From JBHIYN01 sp041984235 (GTDB lineage: Bacteria; Pseudomonadota; Gammaproteobacteria; Ga0077536), in the NCBI GenBank assembly GCA_041984235.1, contig JBHIYN010000011.1, positions 106,879 through 170,878 on the forward strand: a stretch of 64,000 nucleotides of DNA, given 5' to 3'. Below, piece by piece: positions 1 to 8,632 of the stretch; positions within the stretch are counted from its first letter, which is position 1; each line of letters starts with the position of its first letter. The notes under the pieces were generated by a model. It searched no databases. It was not told where the DNA came from and was given only the letters and a program-made list of their open reading frames with translations. Position numbers and translations under genes: made by a program.

Positions 1-424
1 CGGGTGCGGCACAGCCGGCCAGCGCGGCGACGCAGCCGTCGACCAGGCCGCCGACCTCCAGCGACAGCGCCTGGCAGATGCCGAGCAGCAGCGCGAGCTG
101 GTCCGGCCCGTAATGTGCCGGCACCGCGATGACGGCTTCCGAGGGCTGCCCGACGCGGGCGCAGATGTCGCGCAGGTGGTGCCAGGCGAGATCGGCGTTG
201 TGCCGGCAGCGACGGGTCGCGCCGACCAGCGCGGTCTCGTTGAGCTGTTGCCAGAAGCGGTTGTAGACGGCGCGCGGATTGAGATGCTGGCGCGCCGCCG
301 CCGCGTCGCCGGTCAGCACGCGGCCGCCCTCCAGCACGGCGACACCCGGACTCACGTCGAGCAGCTCGCCGTCGCGGAAGACGCGCAGTGCGGCGTCGTT
401 AATCTCGATCAGCCACAGGGCCAT
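1..424 (-). CDS. Hsp70/actin-fold ATPase-like protein (C-terminus outside window)
   Basis: Only the N-terminal 141 residues are present; the gene runs off the left edge. It opens MALWLIEINDAALRVFRDGE, which fits the first phosphate-binding strand-turn of the actin/Hsp70 fold. Around residues 97-130 there is AVIAVPAHYGPDQ followed by LEVGGLVDGCVAALAG, matching the Hsp70 pattern of a VPAxFxxxQ segment followed by LEVxxIINEPTAAALA. The EPT of true chaperones is replaced (VDGC), so this is a divergent family member rather than DnaK. It starts with ATG at 424, 25 bp after the stop of the MotA/TolQ-like gene, and is probably the last visible gene of the envelope operon. A role in chaperoning or powering that system is inference. 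Confidence 0.6.
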   Translation of the reverse strand, partial: MALWLIEINDAALRVFRDGELLDVSPGVAVLEGGRVLTGDAAAARQHLNPRAVYNRFWQQLNETALVGATRRCRHNADLAWHHLRDICARVGQPSEAVIAVPAHYGPDQLALLLGICQALSLEVGGLVDGCVAALAGCAAP

Positions 425-449
425 GGATACGCTGCCTCGAAGACCCGCT

Positions 450-1253
450 TCAGCGCACCGCGAGGTGGCGTACGAGGTGGACGTCGCAGTAAGCCTGGGC
501 GTCCAGCACCAGGCGTTCCTGCAGGAGCTGGAGCTGGTGCATCAGGAACATGATGAACAGGCTGATCACGAGCGCGATGAAGGTCGAGTTGAAGGCCACG
601 CCGAGGCTGACCGTAACGCCGACGATGTCGCCCTCGACGGCGCGATGCGCCTGCCCCAGGGCCTGGCTGATGCCGCGCACCGTGCCGATGAAGCCGATCG
701 AGGGGATCGCCCACACGATGTAGCGGATCATCGACAGCTCCGAATCGAGGCGCTCGGCTTCGGTCTCGCACACCTCGCGTATGCTCTGGGCGACGTCCTG
801 GATGCTGCGCGTCGATCCGAAGCGCTGCAGCGCCGAGAGCAGCGCGCGCGGCAGCAGGTACTCGCGCTCGGTCTCGGGCAGTGCCTGCAGCGGACGCGAG
901 TACTTGCGCGTGTCCTCGGGCAGGATGCGCGTGCCGGGTTCGATCTCGACCAGGCGCCGGCGCAGGTGGCGGCGCTCGCGCAGCACGAAGCGTGCCTTGT
1001 AGCCGATGATCGCCGTCGCCCACAGCATCAGCACGAAGCACGCCTCCTGCTCGTAGTCCTTGATGATGACGTACATCGAGCGGTCCATGTCGTAGGCCGC
1101 GCCTTCGGCCTGGCGCGCGCGCTGATCGTCGAGGATGGCCTGCGCGTTGGGCCGCACCAGGGTGACGTAGATCGCGTGCACCAGGATGATGGCGATGAAC
1201 AGCGCGATGAGCTGGAAGAGGAAGTCCGAGATCGGGTTGTGCTTGGTCGCCAT
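450..1253 (-). CDS. MotA/TolQ/ExbB-type proton channel family protein
   Basis: This is a 267-residue membrane protein. It has a hydrophobic segment at about 10-32, a second at about 70-90, and a C-terminal pair at about 185-240 containing WAIPSIGFIGTVRGI and GVAFNSTFIALVISLFIMF. These are the hallmark MotA/TolQ/ExbB helices that pass protons and drive a partner. Unlike TolQ or ExbB, no TolR/ExbD partner lies next to it. The ATG at 1253 is preceded by a 90-bp gap after a small exported protein. Its neighbours (PEGA/SUMF1, TPR and lipoproteins) suggest it energises an envelope complex; this is inference. A weaker alternative is an anion-channel-like relative. Confidence 0.75.
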   Translation of the reverse strand: MATKHNPISDFLFQLIALFIAIILVHAIYVTLVRPNAQAILDDQRARQAEGAAYDMDRSMYVIIKDYEQEACFVLMLWATAIIGYKARFVLRERRHLRRRLVEIEPGTRILPEDTRKYSRPLQALPETEREYLLPRALLSALQRFGSTRSIQDVAQSIREVCETEAERLDSELSMIRYIVWAIPSIGFIGTVRGISQALGQAHRAVEGDIVGVTVSLGVAFNSTFIALVISLFIMFLMHQLQLLQERLVLDAQAYCDVHLVRHLAVR

Positions 1254-1343
1254 GGATTCAGGTCACCGCGTTGGTGGCGGCCGCTGCACCTCGGCACGGC
1301 CGCGAAAGGAATGAAATCGCCGCTCTGCGCGCACACCCCGGCA

Positions 1344-1565
1344 TCAGATGTCGACCGGGAAGGGCACCGGGAAATCCTCGGAGATCTCCTCGCTGGGCTG
1401 GAAGGTATCGGCCGGCAGCGGCCGCGCGCGGTTCTCCGGCCGGCGTGCGCGTTCCTCGGCGGCCGCGTCGTCGCTCTCGTCGGCGGCGTGGACCGCGGCG
1501 CCGAGTGCGGCGAGCAGCAGCAGCGCCAGCCAGCGTCGCGTCGGGCGCCGGCGTCTACTGCGCAT
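1344..1565 (-). CDS. Small exported protein, function unknown
   Basis: The 73-residue protein begins with an arginine-rich stretch and a clear signal peptide (LALLLLAALGAAVHA, likely cleavage near residue 27). A short acidic, charged mature part of about 46 residues follows, ending FPVPFPVDI. I prefer the ATG at 1565 because it places the signal peptide at the N-terminus; an upstream ATG at 1607 would put 14 extra residues before it. The start overlaps the stop of the PEGA/SUMF1 gene by 11 bp, so the two are probably translationally coupled. I do not recognise the family. Confidence 0.6.
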   Translation of the reverse strand: MRSRRRRPTRRWLALLLLAALGAAVHAADESDDAAAEERARRPENRARPLPADTFQPSEEISEDFPVPFPVDI

Positions 1566-3696
1566 AGCGGGCCAGCCTGAAGCCGACGTCGTCACGCGCT
1601 TCCGCACCGTAATCGCGGAAGCTCAGGCGCAGCGCGGTACGCGTGCCCTGCGCCCAGCTCGCGCCCTTGATCACGTGCTGAGCGCCGGCCGGCGGTCCCA
1701 GCGGATCGGTCACCAGGTTCGTGCCGGGCGCGGCGTCGTAGTGATCGTGCACCCACTCGGCGACGTTGCCGTCCATGTCGTACAGGCCGCGCAGGTTGGG
1801 CGTGTAACTGCCGATCGGCGCGGCGACCGCGAAGCCGTCGTCGTAGTCGGCCAGGGTATCGCCCATGATCGCTGCCGCGCGCTGGTCGGCGTAGTTGCCG
1901 GAGCGGCCCTGCGGCGGGAACTTCTCGCCCCAGGGATAGGTGGTGGGCTCGCCGCCGGGCGGGAAGCGCGCGGCCCATTCCCACTCGGCCTCGGTCGGCA
2001 GGCGGTAGCCGGTCGCGGCCGGGTTGATGCCCAGCACCTCGCCGTACTTGATCTGGTAGAAGGGCGCCAGGCCGTCGCGCCGGCTGAGCCAGTTGCAGTA
2101 CAGCGCGGCCTGCTCCCAGCTCACCCCGGCGACCGGCTGGTTGTCGCCGTCCAGGGTCTGGCCGGCGAACTCACCCGACCGGTGAGCGGCCAGGAAGAGG
2201 CGGTACTCGGCGTTGCTGACCTCTTTCAGTGACAGGTAGAAAGGCCGTTCGAGCGCGACCTCGCGCAGGATCTCGTTGGCGCGGTGGCCCGGGCTGCGGC
2301 GCGAGGAGCCGAGCGTGGCGCGTCCGCCGCGGAACAGCTTCATGCGCTGGCCGGCGGCCGTGGTCAGGAAGCCCTTGCTGCTCGCGGGGGCGGCGGCCTG
2401 CCGCGCGCCGCCGTTGCCGGCCGTCGTGGCCGGCGCGGCAGCGCCGCTGGTGCCGGCCTGGTCGCTGGTCTTGAGCCGGATGCGGAAGCGCTTCTCCACG
2501 CCCTTGCGCGGCGTGACCCGCGTGCTATAGGTCGCGTAACCGGGCGCGCGCACCGTGATCTCGTGTTCGTGGGTGGGCAACTGCAGGGTCTGGGTGGCGC
2601 TGCCGCGCGGTGTGCCGTCGACCAGCAGCTCGGCGTTCTCCGGCAACGTTTCGAGCCGGATCGCGGCCAGCTCGGGCGTCAGCTCGAGCGTCAGCTCGGT
2701 GGTCTTGCCGGACCCCACCGTGAAGTGCTCGCTGGCGGCGGCATAGCCTTCGCGCAGCACGCGTACCTCGTGTGCGGCGTCCGGCGTGACGGCGACCTCG
2801 AGCGGGGTCACGCCATGGTACTCACCGTCGACGGTGACGCTGGCGCCGGCCGGGCGCGAATCGATGCGCAGGCGGCCGTCCGCCTTCGCCAGCACGATTT
2901 CGCCGAGGTTGACGGCGACGCCGGGCACGATACGCAGGGTCTGCTGCCAGCCCTTGTAGCCGTCGGCGGCGAGCTCGACCACGCGGCGGCCGGCAACCAG
3001 TTCGATGTCCAGCGGCGTCACGCCGACGCGCTCGCCATCGACGCGCACCTCGCTGCCGCCCGGTACGGAATCGACGTGCACGTCGGCCCAGGCCGGGTCC
3101 AGGGTCACGTCCAGTGCCTGCTCGATGCCCTTGCCCTCGATCACCAGGCGCTGCTCGAAGGGCAGGAAGCGTTCCGCGCGTACGACTACCGTGTGCTCGC
3201 CGGCGGCGATGTCCGCGACGACGCCGGGCACGTTGCCGCGCGGCACGCCGTCGATCAGGATCTCGGCGCTGGCCACCGGCGCCACGCCGACCCGCAACAG
3301 GCCCGGCAACGGCAGCAGGGTGACGCGATGGGTCTGCAGCTGGGCATCGCCGATCTCGAGCTGGTCGTCGAAGGGCGTGTAGCCGGGCGCTTCGACCCGC
3401 ACGCGGCGCTTGCCGCGCAGCAGCAGCCAGTGATCACCGATGCGCGGCGCCGGCCATGACTCGACCGTGATCGCGGCGCCCGCGGGCTCGGTTTCGATAC
3501 CGACCGAGCGCGCCGAGAGCACGAACCAGGCGGTCCAGGCGATCACCGCGAGCAGCACACCGACCAGCGCCAGCATCCATGGAATGCGCGGCCGCGGCAG
3601 ATCGACGCCGGCGCCCGGCGGGCGGAAGCTGGCCGGCCGAATCAGCGTACCGGCGTCGTCGTCTTGCGCATCGGGCAGCGCGGGCTGGGAGGTCAA
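1555..3696 (-). CDS. PEGA-repeat protein with C-terminal SUMF1 (formylglycine-generating-enzyme-like) domain
   Basis: The protein has 713 residues. A single membrane helix near residues 38-60 (MLALVGVLLAVIAWTAWFVL) is followed by a long extracytoplasmic part. Residues about 70-410 hold a series of PEGA units, each with a VDGxxxGxTP-type turn. Residues about 455-713 are a SUMF1/FGE-sulfatase domain with YRLPTEAEWEWAAR and DMDGNVAEWV. In FGE relatives this C-type-lectin-like fold either oxidises cysteine or acts as a structural/binding domain; catalysis is not evident here. The gene starts 3 bp after the TPR gene stops. PEGA domains commonly sit on surface and envelope proteins, so a structural role at the inner-membrane/periplasm face is likely. 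Confidence 0.8.
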   Translation of the reverse strand: MTSQPALPDAQDDDAGTLIRPASFRPPGAGVDLPRPRIPWMLALVGVLLAVIAWTAWFVLSARSVGIETEPAGAAITVESWPAPRIGDHWLLLRGKRRVRVEAPGYTPFDDQLEIGDAQLQTHRVTLLPLPGLLRVGVAPVASAEILIDGVPRGNVPGVVADIAAGEHTVVVRAERFLPFEQRLVIEGKGIEQALDVTLDPAWADVHVDSVPGGSEVRVDGERVGVTPLDIELVAGRRVVELAADGYKGWQQTLRIVPGVAVNLGEIVLAKADGRLRIDSRPAGASVTVDGEYHGVTPLEVAVTPDAAHEVRVLREGYAAASEHFTVGSGKTTELTLELTPELAAIRLETLPENAELLVDGTPRGSATQTLQLPTHEHEITVRAPGYATYSTRVTPRKGVEKRFRIRLKTSDQAGTSGAAAPATTAGNGGARQAAAPASSKGFLTTAAGQRMKLFRGGRATLGSSRRSPGHRANEILREVALERPFYLSLKEVSNAEYRLFLAAHRSGEFAGQTLDGDNQPVAGVSWEQAALYCNWLSRRDGLAPFYQIKYGEVLGINPAATGYRLPTEAEWEWAARFPPGGEPTTYPWGEKFPPQGRSGNYADQRAAAIMGDTLADYDDGFAVAAPIGSYTPNLRGLYDMDGNVAEWVHDHYDAAPGTNLVTDPLGPPAGAQHVIKGASWAQGTRTALRLSFRDYGAEARDDVGFRLARYAQ

Positions 3697-3699
3697 GGT

Positions 3700-5238
3700 T
3701 CAGTTTCCGAAGGCGAGTTTGTCCACGCAGCGCACGTCCACCGCAGTCGCCGGCCGGCCGTGTGCCACGCTGAATTCTACGCGGACATCGCGGTAGCCGT
3801 CGCGCTTGCCGACCGCGGTGTAGGCGCCTGGCAGCAGGGTGAGCGCGCGCTGCTCGAAACGGCCCAGCTCGCCGACGCGGTAGACGGTCACCGCGGTGGC
3901 GCCGTCGGAGGAGAGCGTGATCTCCAGCGGCGTGCGCGCGAGCTCCAGGGCGCGCGCGAGCGCGTCGACCTGGCCCGTGATGCGAGCGCCGCTGGCGTTC
4001 AGCGCGCGTGCCTGGGCCAGGACCTGCCGGGCCTCGTCGTGCACCGCCTCGCTGCCCAGCCGCTCGGGGCGCGCCAGGTAGGCGACGAGCTGTGCATCGA
4101 GCCGCTGGCGTTGCTCCGCGCGGCGTTTGCCGGCGACGGCCGGCGACAGGCGCGCGTCGTGTTTCAGGGCTTCGTCGTAGGCCGCCAGTGCCGTGTCCCA
4201 GCTTTCCTCGCGTTCGGCCTTGCCGGCCTTGTCGAGCGCGCGCTCGACATGAAACGAGGTTTCGGCATTGGCGAGTTGCTGCAGTGCCGCCGCCGCCTCG
4301 GCGCGGCTCGGGTCGAGCTTCTGCGCACGGCTGAAGGCCGTGCGCGCGGCGCCGAAACGCTGCTCACCGAGCGCACCGAAACCTTCCGACATCGCGGCGC
4401 GGAAGGCGTCGGCGCGATCGTCGCGCTCGATGCGTGCCAGCGCCGCCGCCGCGCCCGGTGCCTCGGCGTCCAGCGCCAGCGCTTCGCGCCAGGCCGCCGC
4501 GGCCTTGTTGCGCTCGCCGAGCTGCAGGTAGCCCTCGGCCTCCCCGATCAGTGCCAGTACGCGGTCGAGGGTGGCCGCGCGGGCGAGTCCGGCGGTGGCG
4601 TCGGCATTGTCGGGCTGCATCTCGAGCACGCGCTCGAAAGCCGTGCGCGCGGCGCTGGAGTCACCGTCTGTGAGCGCCTGCCGGCCGGCGTCGAGCAGGC
4701 CGCTGACGATATCCGGCACCTTCGCCATCAGGCGTTCCACGCGCTGGCTGGTTTCGAGGTAGATGTTCTGCGCGGTGACGTAGCGCTGCTCGCGGTAGGC
4801 CGCTTCGCCTTCGGCGATGCGGGTCCGGATCGCGTGCAGGTCACGCTTCGCCCAGTGCTCCGCGGCGAGTGACTCCAGCACCTGCACCTTCTCCAGGGTC
4901 TCGCGCAGCTGCGCCTGGGTATCCTTGCGTTGGGCGACGGCGTCCTGCGCTGCCGGTGGCGCCGACGCGACCTCGGTCTCGGGTTCGACTTCGGCCGCAG
5001 GCGGCGTGGCAGAACTCACCGTCACCGGGGCGGGGCGGGCGTCGGGGGCGCCGACCCAGCGCGGCAGCACCAGCACCACCAGCAGCACGACCGCGGCGAG
5101 GACGGCCGCGATGACTGCCAGCAGGCGGTTACGCCAGCGGTGGTCGGTGGCGCCCATGGCCGGCGGCTCGACCGCCACCTCGAAGCTCGCCGCCTCGATG
5201 CGCCGTGGTGCCGCGTCGTCGTTACGCCCGGCATTCAT
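3700..5238 (-). CDS. Membrane-anchored TPR protein with C-terminal PEGA-like domain
   Basis: The protein has 512 residues. A cytoplasmic N-terminus of about 38 residues is followed by a strong helix (LLAVIAAVLAAVVLLVVLVL, about 40-60). A Pro/Ala/Glu-rich linker comes next, then a coiled-coil-prone stretch (about 110-150), then repeated TPR-like helices (about 155-350) with alternating A, L and G positions typical of TPR. The last 80 residues (LLPGAYTAVGKRDGYRDVRVEFSV) resemble a PEGA domain. It sits between a lipoprotein gene (66-bp gap) and the PEGA/SUMF1 gene. The topology predicts a periplasmic scaffold that could contact both the lipoproteins and the PEGA/SUMF1 protein; partner assignment is inference. 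Confidence 0.7.
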   Translation of the reverse strand: MNAGRNDDAAPRRIEAASFEVAVEPPAMGATDHRWRNRLLAVIAAVLAAVVLLVVLVLPRWVGAPDARPAPVTVSSATPPAAEVEPETEVASAPPAAQDAVAQRKDTQAQLRETLEKVQVLESLAAEHWAKRDLHAIRTRIAEGEAAYREQRYVTAQNIYLETSQRVERLMAKVPDIVSGLLDAGRQALTDGDSSAARTAFERVLEMQPDNADATAGLARAATLDRVLALIGEAEGYLQLGERNKAAAAWREALALDAEAPGAAAALARIERDDRADAFRAAMSEGFGALGEQRFGAARTAFSRAQKLDPSRAEAAAALQQLANAETSFHVERALDKAGKAEREESWDTALAAYDEALKHDARLSPAVAGKRRAEQRQRLDAQLVAYLARPERLGSEAVHDEARQVLAQARALNASGARITGQVDALARALELARTPLEITLSSDGATAVTVYRVGELGRFEQRALTLLPGAYTAVGKRDGYRDVRVEFSVAHGRPATAVDVRCVDKLAFGN

Positions 5239-5305
5239 CGGTCGCAGACCCGCGCCGCGGTCGCGGGCGCGCGATGGCGCCGCAGGCCATTCACCCGCTG
5301 GGACC

Positions 5306-6520
5306 CTAGTTGACCAGCGGCGCTTCGCCGCCGCCCGCCTGCCCCGTTTCGAGCAGGTAGATCTGTTGCAGCAGGGCCTGCCACTGCTGGTACTGCTCCT
5401 CGACGGTGCCGGTGAGCTCGATGGTGCGATCGGTGAGCGCGATGGTCTGCGGCTGGATCTCGGCGTTCAGCGATTCGGACAGTTCGCGCAGCGCCTCGGT
5501 GTGGATGCGCGCCTCGGCGCCCTTGTCGAGCCCGCTCTTGACTGCCAGTGCGCCACCGCCGATACCGATCACGCCGGCGCTGCGCACCGCGCGATTGTTG
5601 CTGGTCTGCGCCAGGATGCCGCCGATGACGGCCAGCGCGCCGCCCAGCGTGCGCGCCAGCGCCTGCGACTTGAGCCGGTCCTCGGCCTCCGCTTCGCGGT
5701 AGCTTTCCTCGCGCCAGTTGTCGTAGGGCCGGGTCATGCTGCGGTCGAACTCGTCGTAGGCGGCCTGCAGGTGATCGATGAAGAGCTGGTCGCGGACGCG
5801 AATGTTGCGTACCCGCGCGAGCAGCGGGTCGCCTTCGGCCGGCAGCCGCTTCACGCTGTAGCGGCCGCGGCTGTCGCGTTCCAGGTAACCGGCGAAGGCT
5901 TCCGGCGCGAAGCGCTCGGCGAAGCGCAGCTCGGTTGTCGCGCGGATCTGTTCGCGCAGCGCCAGGTCTTCCTGCGCGAGGTAGTCGCGCATGTCGTTGG
6001 CGATGCGGTTGTAGAGATTCTGGAACGGTTCCTGGCGCCGGCGGATCTCCATGTCGTAGGCGAAGCGGCTGATCGCCTCGTCGTAGGTGCGGGTGAACCA
6101 GCGCACGCCACGCGCGTCCTCGACCATGACCTCGACTTTCAGGGTCTCGCCGTCGGACTCCAGGATCTTGCCCGAGACCATGACGTCGACCTCGCGCCCG
6201 GTCTGCGGCACCACGCGCACGATGCCCCACTGGCGGGTGTCTTCCAGGGTGTCCTTGATGCGCTGCGCGACGTAGTGCGCCTCGGCGCGGCGTATGCCCG
6301 GGGTGGTGGTGGTTTCGGCCGGGTCCAGGGTGTCGATGCCGGCATCGAAGATGGCGATGTTGACGTCGAGCAGCAGGTGCTCGGGCACCGGCTGCGGCGC
6401 GGCCGCGACCGGCTGCACCTCGGTGCTGCGCACGGTGCGCGTATTGCAGCCCGCGAGCAGCACGCCGGCGAGCAGCACGACGAGGGTGAGGAGAATGCGC
6501 TTGCCACTCATGTGCGTCAC
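5306..6520 (-). CDS. Lipoprotein with possible CsgG/LpoB-like domain and GG-rich hydrophobic segment
   Basis: The 404-residue protein has a lipoprotein signal with lipobox LLAGC (Cys about 25). Residues about 45-165 read as strand-helix repeats (LLLDVNIAIFDAG; DVMVSGKILESDGETLKVEVMV), reminiscent of the CsgG/LpoB-type outer-membrane lipoprotein fold; I hold that weakly. A glycine-rich hydrophobic segment (about 275-320, LGGALAVIGGIL and IGIGGGALAV) could insert in a membrane. I set the start at a GTG (6520) that overlaps the previous stop as GTGA and has AAGGCAGG upstream. An in-frame ATG at 6511 is a plausible alternative. It is part of the envelope cluster. Confidence 0.6.
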   Translation of the reverse strand: MTHMSGKRILLTLVVLLAGVLLAGCNTRTVRSTEVQPVAAAPQPVPEHLLLDVNIAIFDAGIDTLDPAETTTTPGIRRAEAHYVAQRIKDTLEDTRQWGIVRVVPQTGREVDVMVSGKILESDGETLKVEVMVEDARGVRWFTRTYDEAISRFAYDMEIRRRQEPFQNLYNRIANDMRDYLAQEDLALREQIRATTELRFAERFAPEAFAGYLERDSRGRYSVKRLPAEGDPLLARVRNIRVRDQLFIDHLQAAYDEFDRSMTRPYDNWREESYREAEAEDRLKSQALARTLGGALAVIGGILAQTSNNRAVRSAGVIGIGGGALAVKSGLDKGAEARIHTEALRELSESLNAEIQPQTIALTDRTIELTGTVEEQYQQWQALLQQIYLLETGQAGGGEAPLVN

Positions 6521-7398
6521 AGGCCTGCCTTGTACTTACGGTATTCTTCCCACAGCTTCTCGCGCAGCACGGGGTCGCTCTCCTTGCTCGCCGCTTCGCG
6601 CAGCTGGCGCGCGACGATGTCGTCGTCGCGGCCGTCCGGGATCCCGGGCGGCGGCGCGTAGGCCGCGACCTGGTTGCCCTCGGCGGCGGTGTCGGAGCCG
6701 CTCAGGTCCGGCGTGTTGCCGAGCCCGCTGCTGCGTTCTGCGGCGCCGCCTGCACCGGGGCCGGCGGGTGGGCGTTCGAGACGGTAACCGCGGCCGCCCG
6801 CGGCGCCGCTGGGCGCGCCGCCCCCGGCGCTTTCCAGTGCTTCGCGTTCGGCTTCGGCCGCGGCCCGTGCGCGACGCATGCGCTCGTCGAACGCGGCGAG
6901 CTGACCGTCCAGCTCGGCGTCCAGCGCGGCGACCTGCTCGCCCTGGGTGCGTGCACCGATACGCATCTGCGGTCCGCTGACCTCGCCGGCGGGCGCCGCG
7001 TCCTCCCCGGTCAGGACCACCACGCCACCATCGTCGCGAGGGGGTGGCGGGTAGCTCGCGCCGGCCGCCGCGGGCGGTGTCGGTGCACCGCCACCACCGG
7101 CGGCCGTGCGCTCGGGCGCCGACGCCGGCGGCGCGCTGCCGTCCACCGGCACTTCCTCGAATTCGACCTCGGCGGCGTCGGCGCTGGCCGGGCCGTAGTC
7201 AGGCGCCGCGGCAGGGGCCGCGGACGCCTCCTGCGGCGAGGCCTGTGGCGCGGGGGTACTCGCCGGCGGCGGCGGCTCGCGCTCGGTTACCGGGCGCGGC
7301 GGCGGCGGGCGCTGGGGCTGCGTGTTGCACGCACCCAGCAGCAGTGCGGCGAGCGCCAGGGCGAGCGCGGGAGAGAGTCGCGGGCGGGTCGGGTTCAC
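6517..7398 (-). CDS. Proline-rich lipoprotein, function unknown
   Basis: The protein has 293 residues. The signal sequence ends in the lipobox LLGAC (Cys about 24). The mature protein is largely low-complexity: Pro/Ala/Glu-rich from 25 to 130, a short coiled-coil-prone segment (about 150-190, rich in RARAAAEAEREALE), then Gly/Ser-rich. A more conserved-looking C-terminus contains DDDIVARQLREAASKESDPVLREKLWEEYRKYK. The last 40 residues are the only part likely to fold. Its ATG overlaps the upstream gene's stop (ATGA), pointing to coupled translation. It may tether a complex to the outer membrane; I recognise no family. Confidence 0.6.
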   Translation of the reverse strand: MNPTRPRLSPALALALAALLLGACNTQPQRPPPPRPVTEREPPPPASTPAPQASPQEASAAPAAAPDYGPASADAAEVEFEEVPVDGSAPPASAPERTAAGGGGAPTPPAAAGASYPPPPRDDGGVVVLTGEDAAPAGEVSGPQMRIGARTQGEQVAALDAELDGQLAAFDERMRRARAAAEAEREALESAGGGAPSGAAGGRGYRLERPPAGPGAGGAAERSSGLGNTPDLSGSDTAAEGNQVAAYAPPPGIPDGRDDDIVARQLREAASKESDPVLREKLWEEYRKYKAGL

Positions 7399-8582
7399 AA
7401 TGACGCTCCTGGGGCCGGCTGCGCGGGCGGGAAGATGAAACGGATCTCGACGCCGTCGGTCGCGACCGCGCCGTCGCCGTCGAAGCGCGGCCGGTAGCGG
7501 GTGGTGCGAAGCTGTTCGCGCACCCGCCGCGCCAGGTCGTGGGCATGCGGCGGCTGCGTCTCCAGTATCTCTATGTTGTGGGCGCGACCGTATTTATCAA
7601 CGTCGAAGCGCGTGCGCACGTAGTCTAACCGATGCGCGTCCGGCGCCGTGGTGACGCGCACCGCGTCGTCGGCAAGGAAATCGGGCAGGCGCCGCGGGGT
7701 GGCGAACAGGTCGATGCCGGCTGCCGCGCCGCGGCGGCGTGCCTCGGCGTAGAGCTCGCCGGCCTGCTGGCGGCGCCCGAACAGGTGATGCCAGTCGCCG
7801 AGCAACTGCGTGGCGCGCGCCGCGGCGGCGGCATCACCGTCCGCGTCGGCGCGTTCGCGGGCCTGCTCCAGGGCCTCGCGCCCGCCGACGAAGTGCTGTG
7901 CGATGAGGCGCTGGCGGTGCAGCACCTCGTCCAGATCCGGGTTGACGGTGCGCGCCAGGCGGCGCTGACGCACGCTGACCGCGGGCACCACCGGCACGCT
8001 GGACAGCTCGGCCGCGGCGGCGTGCGAGAGGGCTGCCTTCAGCGGCAGCCAGTGCGTCGCGGCGTCCGCCGGATCTTCCGCCAGCGCTTCCTCGACGGTA
8101 TCCAGCGCGGTCGCCAGGTGGGTGTAGGGGTCGTGACCGGTATCGTGCGCACTGGCTTCCAGGTGCCAGCGGGCGAGCCGTGCCAGGGTCTCGCGCCGCC
8201 GGGCATCCGGCGCGGTCCGCGCGCGCCGGTTGACCCAGTCGAGCAGGGTCAGGTTGGCCGCCACGTCACGCCACGCGCCGCGCGCGCGGTTGCTTTCCAC
8301 CAGGCGTTCGATGAGCGGGATCTGATCGGGATGCTCCAGGCCCTTGTGCACGCGTTCGAGGTAGACGGCGCGCGCGAAGCTGGCCGCCGCGCCGGCGTGA
8401 TCACCGGCGCGGCGGCGCGCGAACGCGAGCCCGACGTGCTCCTCGATGAGTGCCCGATCGCCACTGCCGTGGCGCGCCGCGTGCGCCGCGATGCGCGCTT
8501 CGTACGCCGCTACCGCCTCGTCGCCGTCGGCGGCGGCGAGTATGGGCAGGGCCACGAGTACGGCTACGGCGGTTCGGAACAT
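7395..8582 (-). CDS. Exported TPR-like protein with TonB-C-like C-terminus
   Basis: The protein has 395 residues from an ATG at 8582, chosen because it puts the signal peptide (TAVAVLVALPILAAADG) at the N-terminus. Residues about 25-290 are alpha-helical and resemble TPR/Sel1-type solenoids, for example HAGAAASFARAVYLERVHKG. The last 90 residues (VRTRFDVDKYGRAHNIEILETQPPHAHDLARRVREQLRTTRYRPRF) carry the G-x-V/A-x-x-x-x-V/I pattern and R-x-RP ending of the TonB C-terminal domain family. It appears to be the first gene of the envelope cluster, 50 bp after the amidotransferase-like gene. Confidence 0.65.
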   Translation of the reverse strand: MFRTAVAVLVALPILAAADGDEAVAAYEARIAAHAARHGSGDRALIEEHVGLAFARRRAGDHAGAAASFARAVYLERVHKGLEHPDQIPLIERLVESNRARGAWRDVAANLTLLDWVNRRARTAPDARRRETLARLARWHLEASAHDTGHDPYTHLATALDTVEEALAEDPADAATHWLPLKAALSHAAAAELSSVPVVPAVSVRQRRLARTVNPDLDEVLHRQRLIAQHFVGGREALEQARERADADGDAAAAARATQLLGDWHHLFGRRQQAGELYAEARRRGAAAGIDLFATPRRLPDFLADDAVRVTTAPDAHRLDYVRTRFDVDKYGRAHNIEILETQPPHAHDLARRVREQLRTTRYRPRFDGDGAVATDGVEIRFIFPPAQPAPGASL

Positions 8583-8632
8583 GGGCGGGCGGCGTGGCGC
8601 GGATCGACCCTGGTTTCGACCGTCACGCCGGC

